DNA of 64,000 nt, taken from assembly GCF_032854445.1 (NCBI RefSeq), contig NC_088306.1:3094373-3158372 (forward strand). Direction: 5' to 3'. Made by a program: the position numbers and the translations under genes. Source of the DNA: Liolophura sinensis (taxonomy: Eukaryota > Mollusca > Polyplacophora > Chitonida > Chitonidae). Under the pieces are notes generated by a model. That model saw only the letters and a list, made by a program, of their open reading frames with translations. It did not search any database and was not told the DNA's origin. Below are positions 1-11,804 of the stretch, one piece after another (the stretch's first letter is position 1; each line of letters begins with the position of its first letter).

Positions 1-215
1 TTTAGTCTTTATGCTGCACGTCTATCACAACAGATGTGCAGTCTATCAAACCAGAGCAGCGACAACAGTGCGATAGACATGTCGCTGCTCTCGTTTTACT
101 CTTTATGCTGCACGTCTATCACACTGTTGTCGCTGCTCTCGTTTTACTCTTTATGCTGCACGTCTGTCACGCTGTCGTCGATCCTCTGGTCTTACTCTTT
201 ATGCTGTACGTTTTG
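1..215 (-). repeat. 48-bp minisatellite, partial array with internal inversion
   Basis: About four copies of a 48-bp unit (core CTTTATGCTGCACGTCTATC), the reverse complement of the array at 4795-5593. The array runs off the left edge, so its length is unknown. One unit is flipped: AGAGCAGCGACA at 53-64 faces its exact reverse complement at 80-91. Because 48 is a multiple of 3, ORFs stay open across it, but they are repeat translations and not genes. Confidence 0.9.
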
Positions 216-2830
216 GGTTATAGTAATAAATTACTATTTACACCAAATTCTGATGTTAGATGTAATCGTCTTTCATTCGCTTGGACAAACCATGCGCGGG
301 CGGGGTCAAAGCCGGCTTTGGGGAGGGAATTGGTAGATTCACGTCCTCTCACTACTTGACGTTCTTGTGGCTGTTTGCGATGTCTAATATTAGCTGACGA
401 CAATCTGACTCCCATCAATATGGTGTGCATATATCTGTACGTCAAATCACTTTCCAAATGTCGGTGATTCCTCTGTCCATGGAATTGATCACCTGGAAGC
501 TGCATTTACCTAACTCTGCTTAAGGCGTGGTTGTATGGAGCGTATTAAACATTTACATGAACCCCTAACTGATGTACAATGACAGGATATCGGGTATTAG
601 GGTGGGTATATAGCATTTTTGTTGGCAAAGATGGATAGATAGTACAGGATCTCTGGAGATCTGTGTCCTGCTCATGTCTTTTCCGCTTAACCCTCGTCTA
701 GGGCTGCATAAGCATCCAAGTTTATTTCATACACCGTGCTTGTATGACAGGTTATAAAGGATACCTTTATATAAAGAATACCTATATATAAAGGATACCT
801 ATATATTTGAATTCGACGTGGAAATTATCCACGAAATAGTCTGAAATTTGATTTGGGAGTTACCGGAAGTGTCTTATATACTGTTGATTCCTTAAGACAT
901 TTAAAAACGTGATCATCTAAGCTACATAGAATAATTACATTGTTTTTTTGGCTTATTGGAGTCCACATGCATCGATAAATCGTATAATTTCAATATCTCA
1001 CTTTTTGAGAAGTTGGTTTACATATCCTTTAAATTTAAAGTAGTTATTATCTTCTTAATGGTTTCATAATTTGATTGGGAACACAGGCCATAAATCAACG
1101 AATACATATATATTTGATTCCCTCCCAGAAGTAAAACTCTGGAAACACGATAAACATAGGGGCTGAGCGTGATCGCCTTAATTGGGGTTTTGATATTTTG
1201 TATGTACTATTTCTGAAACGATTCGATTTCATCACCGCTGAATCACATCGGGATTTTTGCACACTTCAAACGAAAAAAGCCATAGGCAGATGGAACGGTG
1301 TAGTTTGCTGGTTGGAGCCTTTCCTTAGTACGAAAACCACCCCGCACATAACTGGTTTACGTATTATGTAATAACTTCTGTAACTACTGAAAAGGTCTTA
1401 ATTGCATGGTACCCCCTCCAAACCACCCCAAGCAGTCTTCAGCTGTAGCTATAGGTTACCCAGTACGAGATAAAACTTTTTCCCATGGGGTTCTAACTTT
1501 TCCTCTTTCTGGCTCTCGTTGGCACCTTCAGAGACTTTGCCGTCTTCATTTCGCGCCTCGTAAACACTGACCCTGTCACTAAATGCACGGATTTTATGAT
1601 CATACACAAAAAGGTGTTGCCGAATATCAGCGCAGTTCGCGGCTCAAATTGTCGGGTTTTTCAGCGTTCGACAGCCATATATTCCATACGTTGTCGACAC
1701 TTATGAGCGAGGGTAACAAAATATCGCTCTCCGAATTTTATCTCTGTTTTCTTTCAGTTCTGCGCTGCGTCGTAAATCTGACAGATTTGACGCCCTCGGT
1801 AAGTGTGCGATATATCACGCATGCGTAGTAAGTTAAGAATCGACCATGTGCCTTCCAGCTGACTTACTCACCGTGCCAAATCTACACATTTCAACACAGC
1901 TTTTTTTATCACTAAAAGCAGAAAAAGCTAATTAGTTACGAGAATACATCAGCAGACGACGTTCTCCAGGAAACCTTTGATGCTATTGTGTCTGCAGTGT
2001 TTACAAAGTCATTCAGGGACATTGTAGAACTACACGTGAAAGTATAAGCGATCCTTAAACCGGCAGTCGCATGGTATGCCTAGGTTCAAACTAAAGAAAC
2101 TGAGAAGTAATGCGTTTGTTTGACACAAATTACCACGTGTACAGACGCACTATATTCATTCGTAAGCGTATCCAATATTGATTGGTTTGTTCACTGGTTT
2201 CATTTCTGCTTAACGCCATACTGGATGAGAAGCTTTCACATATAAGCTGGCGGTAAACCTTATGCGTGGAAGAAACTGGAATGCCCGGAGTAAACCACTG
2301 TTCGTTGGTAATATAGTGGTAAACTTCTCCACGTGTGAAGGCAAGCGCAAATTCCCCCCAATAACTTCATCAGCCCTTGTTATCAATGTCTCAAGTAGAA
2401 ATAAAACTGGATGAATCTACAATTTCACTGTTAAAATTTGCAGTTCGAACCCGTTCGAACCTTGTGGTCACGAGTAGTGTTTAGTTAATGGCTGATTTGT
2501 CAACTCTATCAGTGGAAACCTAATTTTGTCCATGCAACATAAGTGGACGATTTCAATTCAATACAACAGGAATTTGGCTAATACAACAAGAATGCGTCCT
2601 GAATGACACCAACTGGGACAACAGCAAGACATTATCAGTAATTTATAATGGTAATATGGCGTTACTATGATCTTATTGCCTCTTAGGCTTACACCTGGAT
2701 ATGTACACAAGAGTAAAGTTGTGTGGACAAAATGCATGAGATTCAACATTCGCATACAATACGACGATCGAAAATGGGACGACAATGGAATTGGTAATCG
2801 CTAGACCCATTTCAGTTAAAGCCTTCTACA
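216..2830. other. No gene recognised; presumed Wnt11 intron 2
   Basis: No coding signal was seen. A short GC-richer piece at 290-370 resembles the fragment near 27520-27560 (a 'gggaattggtagattc'-like core), so both may be remnants of one old SINE. The only clear structure is a three-copy 17-bp AT-rich tandem at 754-804 (unit ATAAAGGATACCTATAT). The rest looks like unique, AT-rich intronic sequence. Confidence 0.5.
754..804. repeat. 17-bp tandem repeat, 3 copies
   Basis: Units beginning ATAAAG start at 754, 771 and 788, exactly 17 bp apart, with one or two substitutions between copies. Confidence 0.85.
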
Positions 2831-2839
2831 TTTGTTCCC

Positions 2840-3140
2840 CTCGCTTAGCAAATGGACTAAAGCGGTGTTCCCATCTCAGCACATTGCACCTGACCACTTA
2901 GGTTACAGACTCGAATCCAACTCTGGCGAGTCAGGTTTTGTTTATAAGTAATTGTGCTCATTATATGCCGGGAGAAGGGCTGTAGTTTATACCCAGTGGA
3001 CACTCACACATCCCACAAACCCGACCGACGTTGTATCAGCCCAAAATATCAGTGACCGAGCGGTTAGCGTGTTCGCGTCTCACAATAACCACATGAGCCT
3101 CTCGCCAATGACACCACTCTGTTGAAGTCCAGGGTTATGC
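2840..3140 (+). mobile_element. Old tRNA-derived SINE-like sequence, two adjacent pieces
   Basis: Piece one (2840-3045) has a B-box-like ACTCGAATCC at about 2912 and a trailing segment like that of the SINE at 61046-61275. Piece two (3052-3140) has an A-box-like GACCGAGCGGTTAGCG and the phrase GAGCCTCTCGCCAATG, shared with the SINE heads at 51182 and 61447, then a decayed B box. Both are too diverged to be functional tRNA genes. Confidence 0.5.
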
Positions 3141-3719
3141 TATTTACACTGTGTGACAGATATGAAATCTTTTTAATGGAGTGCCACATTTGTTTAAAGA
3201 AAATTTGTGCACCTGTTGCAAAATATAGCATGCTTTTGTCTACAGTTCCGCACATACATTGCCTAATGCAGGGGTATGGCACAACTATGAAAAAGACCAT
3301 TTAAGAACCAATTGTGTATACATAAAATCGTTAAATGGACTGTGGGAATACGTTTTTTTTTTGGCTACAATTACAGTTTTGTCCACAAAGTTATGATATA
3401 ATTCATTCGGCATTTACATAAGAATTATCAAAACTGATCTTTTAAACCTGCATGCATGTCATCCATTCCAGTTTCTAAACACCACACTAAAAGATACCGA
3501 TAGAAAAGTGTGTGGTGGTCGAAGGTCAGTGAAGGTCTAAGGTCAATCAGGGCTAGCACATACAGAATGAAACATGTATTTCGTCAGTTGATATACGTTA
3601 AACGCAAGCTAAGTATTCCAGGCTATTCATACCAGAGTACTTGTCTCAGCGTTGAAGGATTGACGGGCTGCAAGACCTGTATAACACGTGGTGAAGCCAT
3701 TTATAAAATGATTACCTTT

Positions 3720-4210
3720 TCAACATTTCCTCAACGCCGGTAATTAAATATCGCATCTGTTCTGTGATTGTCTAACGTCTGATGGAGACATTCATAATAT
3801 GTATCTTGAGAATTACGTCTAATGTCTGTTCTATATGGTTGAAATAACGTACGATGAAGACATTTATAAAATATATACGAGGATATATTTCGCATTCTCT
3901 CATCTTGCATCTGTTTCGTAATCAGTACAACGTCTGTATAAAATGTATACTGTTATCTGTTTAACATTTCGTCGTCGCCAATAATTGGATCTCGTATTTG
4001 TTCTGTTGCTGTTATAAAGCCTGACGAAGACATTTAATCAAAGAATTCATTTTAGATTCGCTCACCGCCCGCAATGACATCTCGTATCTTTCTGTGGTTT
4101 ATTTAAGGCGTCATGAAGACACTTAAAACTGTATACTACTATCTATGTAACACTTCCTCATGACCGACAGTTACATCTCGTATCTGTAATCGTAAAATGA
4201 ACCTGTACGA
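3720..4210 (+). repeat. Degenerate tandem repeat
   Basis: Phrases such as 'GATGAAGACATTTATA' (3781, 3854, 4023, 4113 in variant forms) and 'ACATCTCGTATCTGT' recur at irregular 70-170 bp spacing. This looks like an old tandem array that has lost regular phasing. Confidence 0.6.
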
Positions 4211-4693
4211 GGTCTGACATAATCTGTTTTTATTGGTATTTTCTCGGAGCCTGTCTCTGGCTTTTCTTATTAATGGCGGCTTTCCACGTCACACATTTCC
4301 GTCAAGTTTCGCGCCTAGTGATATAAATTTAGAAGTTACAGACGAAACCTTATATTTCTTTATCGATGCCATGTGGCGTGTGGTTGAGCTCTCCAGCACT
4401 TTGCTCAACTTTATTAAACTTTTTACTCGCCTCCGAGAAAAACAACTTGAGATAAAACGAAATTGACAAAAATAAACGCGTGAAATAATTGCGCGTAATA
4501 TGGGCCATCTTTGGTGGCCTTATTGCAGCCCAGTTAGTTTTGTAGCGGGCAAAGATCGTCTGGTTAGCAACACGTCACTGTAGATACTCTTCACATTGGT
4601 TTAGCAGTGAGATTTATATGACTCAGTACGAAGAGAATTAACTACGCTCTTTTTTCTAAATTGAAATGAAAGCTTCGAAACAGACATTAGTAT

Positions 4694-4740
4694 ACAAGCC
4701 ATCGACCATAATGAACGTTCCGGGTCATTAATCAAGTGTA
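4694..4740 (+). repeat. Family B interspersed repeat, 5' fragment
   Basis: Matches the first ~45 bp of the family B copies at 25816, 40012 and 50438, including GAACGTTCCGGGTCA.., and then diverges. It lies just before the 48-bp array that starts at 4795. Confidence 0.6.
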
Positions 4741-4794
4741 ATTTTCAAACCAATTTTCCATACAATCCAAGAAAGTAATAAAATAATTAAAGCC

Positions 4795-5593
4795 GTACAG
4801 CATAAAGAGTAAGGCCTGAGCAGCGACGACAGTGTGGAAGACGTACAGCATAGAGAGTAAAACCAAAGCTGCGACGACAGTGTGATAGACGTACAGCATA
4901 GGGAGTAAGACCAGAGCAGCGACGACAGTGTGGAAGACGTACAGCATAGAGAGTAAAACCAGAGCTGCCACGACAGTGTGATAGACGTACAGCATAGGGA
5001 GTAAGACCAGGGCACCGACGACAGTGTGATAGACGTACAGCATAGGGAGTAAGACCAGAGCAGCGACGACAGTGTGATAGACGTACAGCATAGGGAGTAA
5101 GACCAGGGCACAGACGACAGTGTGAGAGATGTACAGCATAGAGAGTAAAACCAGAGCTGCGATGACAGAGTGATTGACGTACAGCGTAGAGAGTAAAACC
5201 AGAGCAGCGATGACAGAGTGATAGACGTACAGCGTAGAGAGTAAAACCAGAGCAGCGATGACAGAGTGATAGACGTACAGCGTAGAGAGTAAAACCAGAG
5301 CTGCGATGACAGAGTGACAGACGTACAGCGTAGAGAGTAAAACCAAAGCAGCGACTACAGTGTGATAGACCCTCAACATATACAGAGTAAAACCAGAGCA
5401 GCGATGACAGTGTGATATATGTACAGCATAGAGAGTGAAACCAGAGCACCGATGACAGTGTGATAGACGTACAGCATAGAGAGTAAGACCAGCGCACCGA
5501 CGACAGTGTGATAGACGTACAGCATAGAGATTAAAACCAGAGCAGCGATGACAGTGTGGCATACGTACAGCTTAGAGGGTAAAACCAGAGCAT
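4795..5593 (+). repeat. 48-bp minisatellite, ~16.6 copies
   Basis: Direct tandem array of a 48-bp unit, with cores GACGTACAGCATAGAGAGTA and ACCAGAGCAGCGACGACAG. Register check: GACGTACAG at 4888 recurs at 4936. Neighbouring copies differ at a few positions (CATAGGGAG/CATAGAGAG/CGTAGAGAG), and similar variants cluster, which suggests local copying. Since 48 = 16 codons, all minus-strand frames stay open and give several overlapping 16-residue repeat ORFs of 127-276 aa. The unit is also the leading edge of the family A dispersed repeat. Confidence 0.97.
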
Positions 5594-5814
5594 CAGGGGA
5601 AACCAGGGGATTTTTTGTGACCAGATGCATAGTGGTTTGTAAGTAAAGGGTTGATTGGTCTGAGTGAGCTTGTATTGTAACAAGATGTCCATGATGGTTA
5701 CTAAGATTACGTTCTCCTCTTAAGGGTTCCGTACTCAAATTTAATGATTTAGTCATCAGTAGACAATTCGGAATCTTCAACGAACAGTCAGCAAAAGTAT
5801 TGTTCTCACAACAG

Positions 5815-5885
5815 CCGACCTGTTCCTGACTAATGAGGTCGCAGGTTCGAATCCCGCATTCGGTGTCAGCTCTTGAATCAGGGTT
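5815..5885 (+). mobile_element. tRNA-like SINE fragment (B box)
   Basis: GGTTCGAATCCCGCATTC at 5843-5860 is a near-perfect Pol III B box. No folded tRNA or clear A box at the right distance was seen, so this is read as the remnant of a tRNA-derived SINE head. Confidence 0.45.
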
Positions 5886-6185
5886 TTTTTCAGGTAGGGT
5901 CTATCTGATGAAGGGCTATGGTTCTCCAGATTTTTTTTATACTACTGACCTAAACTCTATAGGGGACATTTTTCAGTGCGACTATAAACACAAATGGAAT
6001 GAAAAAGAAAATAAATAATGGTCAACTCATAAACAAATCATCACTATTTCACTAAATGAAGAAATCAATTTCTGGTTTAAATTTGAAATTGACATACTAA
6101 CCTTAAACTCACTCACTAAATGGACAAATTTAGCTCATCATTACAATAATCTTCAAAAGATAATAAAGACTTACATCACAGATAG

Positions 6186-6450
6186 TAGAACCACGGCAAC
6201 GACGACAGTGTGATAGTTGACAAATGGTCGCACGTAACCGGTGAAACACGGACTCTTGGTCCATTTACCGCAGTTTGGATTTTATTTTAACTGTTCATGT
6301 AAAGCCTTGAATACATATAGTAGCAAATTATACTCTCTTTAGCACCATGTCTTAAGCAGAATAGGATAAAAAATGCACTGATGTTAAATGCAATTTATTA
6401 GGCATCACTGGAATAGAGTTACTCAAAATACTTATTCACTACATTAATGA
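6186..6450 (+). mobile_element. Family A interspersed repeat
   Basis: Begins with a decayed copy of the 48-bp unit (CGACGACAGTGTGATAG). It continues with TTGACAAATGGTCGCACGTA, ACCGGTGAAA and TAGCACCATG blocks, and ends near GAGTTACTC. The same order is found at 9409-9815 and 11470-11735 and, inverted, at 36236-36380, 46834-46900 and 63071-63150. No ORF. The element class is unknown. Confidence 0.8.
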
Positions 6451-8729
6451 ACTGGTCTCTGGAAGAATCATTGGATTACTAAATCGTAACTACTTCCTGC
6501 CATGAATGGTAATATACTAAATCACTTGATGAATCACACAACAACGAATTCAAGCGATCATGGACTGGTTTCATAAATCAGTCAACCATCCACATTCAAA
6601 GGTTCCGTCCAGCATTTAGTGTATGGTGGCTGTGTGTACTCAGTGGCCAGTCCGCACAAGTGACCCACTGACTCAGATTTATAACATCACTGGCGCTTTC
6701 CGACAACATTATCATTCTTCAAACTCGGCCTAGACTCGAAGGCAGAGCCAAAGGTTAAGCATAAAGTGGTGTTGGGGATGAGAATGGCGAGGGAGGAGAA
6801 CCCATACGGGCGCTGGGGGTAGCGCGCTCTGAGACACTGTCTCAACCAATTACTTCCCCCAGCGGTATATGCGGTGCTCGCATGGCTCGGTCATACCATG
6901 AGTGACATCGTTAATGCTGCAAAAACTTCATATCCTAAATTCCTGTGAACCTTATTAAGCAACAATGGCTTAAAAATAGGAGAGGAGAGAAGGAGGGAGG
7001 GAATTTACATGTACCAAAGGGTTAAACTCCAAGAAACTGTATCAGGTAACTGGGTAAATGTGAGACATCCACCTGTTAGTGGTTATTCTACATTAGCCCG
7101 TGAGGAAGCCCTTAAATCATACTGTTACAGACCTTGATAACAAGTCAGTTTGCTCCCCTATACGATCTTGGGTGAAGGTAAGGCTAATGGTTAAAACCCA
7201 AGGCTGAGAAAGGAACGGTCTTCAGACATTTACACAGGTCTGTATACAGGCACTGTACATGGCTGTTTACACTGAAGTTGATCTGGCTTATATTAATTTG
7301 ACAGTCGTGCGGTAAAATCCACTCAGACAAGCATGTTGGCGATTAAGCATGCCAATAAGCCTAATTTCAGTATCCAGTATACGTTATAATTCAGGTTCAT
7401 TAATGTATACACGAGGTATATTTATCCGATTTAACCTCATAAACCCGATGGGAAGGGTTCCATTATCGTCGACATCTGCATCGCTAGTATAGGCAAGCTA
7501 GATGACTGAGAATATAATCGGCCACGGCATGAAGAGAAAGAATTCCTCATAATACTGTGTTATCGTTTTAAGAATCAATCAAAAAAAAATTTAAAAATGC
7601 AAATGACCGGACTAAGCCCCATGGATGCTTCGTCGAGAAGGCGTCTGCAGTTTGATATTTTTCATCCAATTTAGGTGAAACTTGGTCAACACCCAGAAGC
7701 AGCGAGCAGAAAAATAGTTCGAACGAATGAACGATTATGGCTAAACATCTCTTTGAAAATATTGCAGACATTTCTAGTTCGACGAAAACATGGACGTAAA
7801 AGGAATAGGCTTGATTCCAACCAGAGCAACATGTTAACCTTTGACCTGATACTCTCGAAATTGGCTTTGAGTGTACTCTGGCAGTGATTAATGGAAAAAT
7901 GCCTGCTTATAAACAAATTCAGAGGATAAAGATGTCAGAAAGAATAATCTCATTTCGCAGAGTTTGTTGCGTACGAAAATTAAAGATAGGTCCCATTTTC
8001 CCATCTCAGCAACACCATCAGCCTATGTACTCTTTACCTCCTTTCTTTACATTCTACTGCATTTACGTGTCCACCCCACCTCAACCCCCCAACTTTCCCC
8101 CACCCCCCACCACCATCTGATTAAATCGACTCTAATTCCAGTCCGTATCATTACCGAGTTCCTCGCAGTTGGGATGGGAACACCTGACGCTGCGGGTGTG
8201 TAATTCCACAGCCCTCTTGATTACATCCGCCCAAAGAAAAGTTAAAACTCTTATAAGAAACAAACGCAAATTCGTCATAAATGCGAGTCCATGTCGTGGT
8301 GCACCGAGGCCCCTCATTAAGTGAATTCTTTCATGTTAATGAACAGTTTGGATGTCAAAAATTCAACCAGTTGACTGACAGACCGACATACCCGTCTGCT
8401 TGTGCAGATGATAGGACAGACTTTCAGGAATGACTGACGGGAGACTAACCTTGTCATCTTGCGTGAGATTCGGATTTCTGAGTAAGTATAGCATATATAA
8501 CAATGTGACGAAGTGTACTAAATGTGATTCAAACGCTGAAGTTTTTTGGCCACATGAGTTAAAATTCGGAACACGTAACAAGTATTATATTAAGACAAAT
8601 TTATGAAAATGAGATTACATCAATGTTTTCGGTTTTGACTTAAGTTAAAAGTCGCTTTATGGAATCGATGTCGGCAGATTGTGGAACTGGGCTGTCCAGT
8701 ATTGGAGCGCCAGATGAATGGGTAGGTCA
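6451..8729. other. No gene recognised
   Basis: No convincing ORF, RNA gene or dispersed repeat was seen. A pyrimidine/C-rich stretch (8050-8116, runs of C and CA) is low complexity. The ~60-80 aa ORFs here have no recognisable motif and unbiased codon use. Confidence 0.4.
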
Positions 8730-9260
8730 GCAAGAGGTTGGTAGATAACTCGGGGGCTAGAGGGCGTAGATGCTGGGGGAGGAGGGCAGGAAGACACAGG
8801 GGTGACGTTAAGAGAGGAAGGGGATTAACACAGTTTTTTTCCTGTTCACAAAAACTGGCCACAGTAGATTTACGTCGTTATCTCAGATATTCTCCTGACA
8901 GATATGATATGAGCAGAGACGTAGCGCGGATAAAACAACAACCCGCGCTGGCTTCTCTCTCGCGCGCGTCTATCTCCACGGTACCGGTACAGAATACAAG
9001 AGCACGAGTCACGAGATCTCGTATATACCGCCATGATAAGCACTTAGGCTGAGTGACAAGGCATGTACACTTCTCTTATCAAATTAGCCTGCAACACTGA
9101 GACTCTCGTCGTCTCGATCGACGAACTCCAAACGAGCCACTTGAAGGCAGTCGGCTTTTTTACCAGGACACCGCGTCGCGCTACACGTGTCCGGCTGTCT
9201 CTAGCAATTAGACAGTTTGGATCCGAGCACGGTACCTCGTGTTGGATCCTCTAGCCTGTG
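8730..9260. other. CpG-rich segment, function unknown
   Basis: This stretch is clearly richer in CG dinucleotides than its surroundings (for example CTCGCGCGCGTC near 8965, GTAGCGCGGAT, CGTCGTCTCGATCGACG). Two ORFs (8738-9052, 104 aa; 9063-9254, 63 aa) cross it but show no known motif. It could be a regulatory element, an unrecognised exon or chance. Confidence 0.3.
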
Positions 9261-9408
9261 AGCAGTAAGACAGATCTTTTCATCAACTCTTTTTGTAAAA
9301 ACCCAATGCCTAGCTTGTGAGTGAGGCAGATTTGTCAGGTATACCGGGAGACCGATTTCTATGAGGTGTCTGAAGATTCTATGCGATAGAACTTCTTTTG
9401 TAATAAAA

Positions 9409-9815
9409 GACTCACAGCACAGAGGGTAAAGACCAGAGCACCGACGACAGTGTGGTAGTTGACAAATGGACTCACGTAACCGGTGAAATATTGTCTCTTG
9501 TCAGTTTACATCTATAAAGGCTTTATTCTAACTGTCCATGTAAATGCATCAACAGTAACAACTTACCAGTCCCCTAGCACTATGGCTAAATTTATTTATT
9601 TATTTCATTGGTGTTTTACGCCGCACTCAAGAACATTTCACTTATACGACGGCGGCCAGCATTATGGTGGGAGGAAACCAGGCAGAGCCCGGAGGAAATC
9701 CACGTCTATCCGCATGTTGCTGCCAGACCGCTATGGCTAAAGATGAATTAGATAAAAGAAATGCAGGGATCTCCATTGCAATTTATCAGACGGTACTGGT
9801 CTCGAATTACCACAT
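9409..9815 (+). mobile_element. Family A repeat, split by a SINE
   Basis: Family A copy with its 48-bp leader (ACCAGAGCACCGACGACAG at about 9432), the ACGTAACCGGTGAAA block and the CTAGCACTATG block. It is interrupted by a minus-strand SINE at 9591-9730 and resumes at 9742 with the family's terminal blocks (ATGCAATTTAT-like, GAATTAC). The element therefore predates the SINE insertion. Confidence 0.8.
9580..9741 (-). mobile_element. SINE, 5'-truncated, with 11-bp target-site duplication
   Basis: A minus-strand copy of the common (AAAT)n-tailed SINE, body 9591-9730. Its tail reads TTTATTTATTTATTTCA on the plus strand, followed by TTTTACGCCGCACTCAAGAA. It is flanked by CTATGGCTAAA at 9580-9590 and again at 9731-9741. 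The duplication and 5' truncation are the usual marks of LINE-driven retrotransposition. Confidence 0.9.
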
Positions 9816-10190
9816 TCATACTTAATGACGGAGCGTCACAGGACGGCAGTCAGGTTTATGAGGGTGGTGAAGCGGATTGTCCGGAGTGAAACACCTACAA
9901 TGGCTTGTTGTGTGATAAACCTCCTAATGAAGGGTCAATCAACACCTAAGAGAACTGCCCCACCAATGTAGTCAGAATGCCCAAATTCCGCTCAAAATCG
10001 GTAAAGTCTTAATGCGAAGAATGCAGCGGCCGAGAAAAGTAGTGAAAATATATCCCTATATTTAAAGTAAAATAAAGCTGAAATGTGAAGTACGGTTCAT
10101 GATAAAGACAACTGAAAGCTATGCGTACAAATACTTCAGCTTATTTTCCAGATTTTTAAAAGTGTTAAAAGGCATTGAAGTATATGAATA

Positions 10191-10310
10191 CTATGGTGGG
10201 CCTTATGAGCCATACTGGCGGTATCTAGGAACTCAGACGTCACATCACCTCTATGGTGGGCCTTATGAGCCATACTGGCGGTATCTAGGAACTCTGACGT
10301 CACATCACCT
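10191..10310 (+). repeat. 60-bp tandem duplication
   Basis: Positions 10191-10250 and 10251-10310 are identical except for one base (CAGACGTCAC versus CTGACGTCAC), a recent duplication. The ORF across it (10099-10374) reads a repeated 20-residue block simply because 60 is a multiple of 3. Copy two carries a perfect CRE palindrome, TGACGTCA, at about 10295. Its GGAACTCTGACGTCAC (10288-10303) has an exact inverted copy at 10437-10452. Confidence 0.95.
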
Positions 10311-11469
10311 GTTTTTTCCTGATATTCACCAGACGGAAGGAGTTTTTGGGAGTATTATTTCAGTAAACTTTTAATCATAGGTAAAACGAGCCAATTCAAC
10401 ATTCAGTGTCGTCATTAGAGTTTTAAAAAACTTCCTGTGACGTCAGAGTTCCCAAAACTCTGATAATATGGTATATGAAGTCCTCCTTAGAATTCAAATG
10501 TTTAACTCTTTTCAGTTTTAAGTGGTCTTTTTAGTGATGCGTACATTAGAAGACTTTCCCTTTAACCACTTTCTAAACACGAAGTTATATTGGCCATGGA
10601 CCACAGGTGACATCCGCCATAGTCCACATTTTCAGTTGCTTGAATTTGCATTTCGCAACAACTACCCTGATGCTGGAAGCCGTGATAATCCCAACGCCTT
10701 ATGTCTTCTCCTAAAATACATGTTACAAAAGAAAAGAACAAATAACCACAGCTACAACAACAAACACAGGAAATGACAATGGCTTATTAAGACTGACAAA
10801 ATGCATGTGTAGAGCAAAGTGCATTTGGTACAATTTATTAAGGGGCTTCAGTTTCAGAAGGTAGGCACGCCTCTCTGTGCATCTACCCTCAGTTACACAT
10901 GAGACGGCGAATTTGCCCGAGACAAACAAGAAAAGATACCTCGTCGGCAGTGGAACGCACAGAAGAATGCAAAATAATAGTAAGACAGAAAGTATAAGAG
11001 ATCCGTAAATCTGCCTTTTGCCGACAGCTCAAAGTAAAGATCGGGCAAATGTATGTGTCTGGAAAACATATACAGTGACAGTATACTTCGGGCTCGCCAT
11101 CTCCGCCCCACATAAACTTTCGCGCCAGTCAAAACGCGGTATGAAGCTGCCAACAGTTGCTGGCTATATAAAACAGACAACGGTTTATGTATACAACGGT
11201 AAACGTCGCGTACAGACGGCTGTTCACATGCCAGAGGGGAATATAGAAATCAAACTGTTGCCACCATCTCCGCTATGTCTGCTGGCTTAGTTGACTAACA
11301 TGATGGTGTATTCAAGAAAATGGTGCAGGGCTCAAATCTAACTTTTGCTGGTTCGGCTGAGGTTTGTTCCTATAGGCCAGATGTCAAAGGTTCGTGGTTT
11401 ATTCCGGGCACTTCGGTATCACCCAGCGTCATAGGGGCCAAGTGGTTATAGTATACTATATAATTAAAG

Positions 11470-11735
11470 ACGTACAGCATAAAGAGTAAAAAAAGAGCAG
11501 CGACAACAGAGTGATAGCTGGCAAATGGTCACATGTAACCGGTGAAATACGGCCTCTTGTCAATTTACCTCAATCTAAGGATTTATTCTCACTGGTCTTG
11601 TAAATGCATAAATAGTAGCAATGTACACACCCCCAGCACCATGACGTAAGCAGAATTAGGAAAAAAATATGGAGGGATGTTCATTACAATATATTAGACG
11701 TCACTGGTGTAGAATTACTCCGAAAGACCAGAAGC
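11470..11735 (+). mobile_element. Family A interspersed repeat
   Basis: Starts with a recognisable 48-bp unit (GACGTACAGCATAAAGAGTA), followed by GGCAAATGGTCACATGTAAC, CCGGTGAAATACGG, the CCCAGCACCATG block and GAATTACTC. It is one of the better-preserved copies. Confidence 0.85.
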
Positions 11736-11804
11736 ACAATCCTGAATTATGTGGGAATACAATATGATTAAAAACCGTACAGCATAGCACAGGACAACGA
11801 CAAT

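Noticed and set aside
4732-5562. Minus-strand ORFs of 127, 236 and 276 codons
   Set aside because: All three frames are open because the 48-bp unit is a multiple of 3; the 16-residue repeats simply translate the minisatellite.
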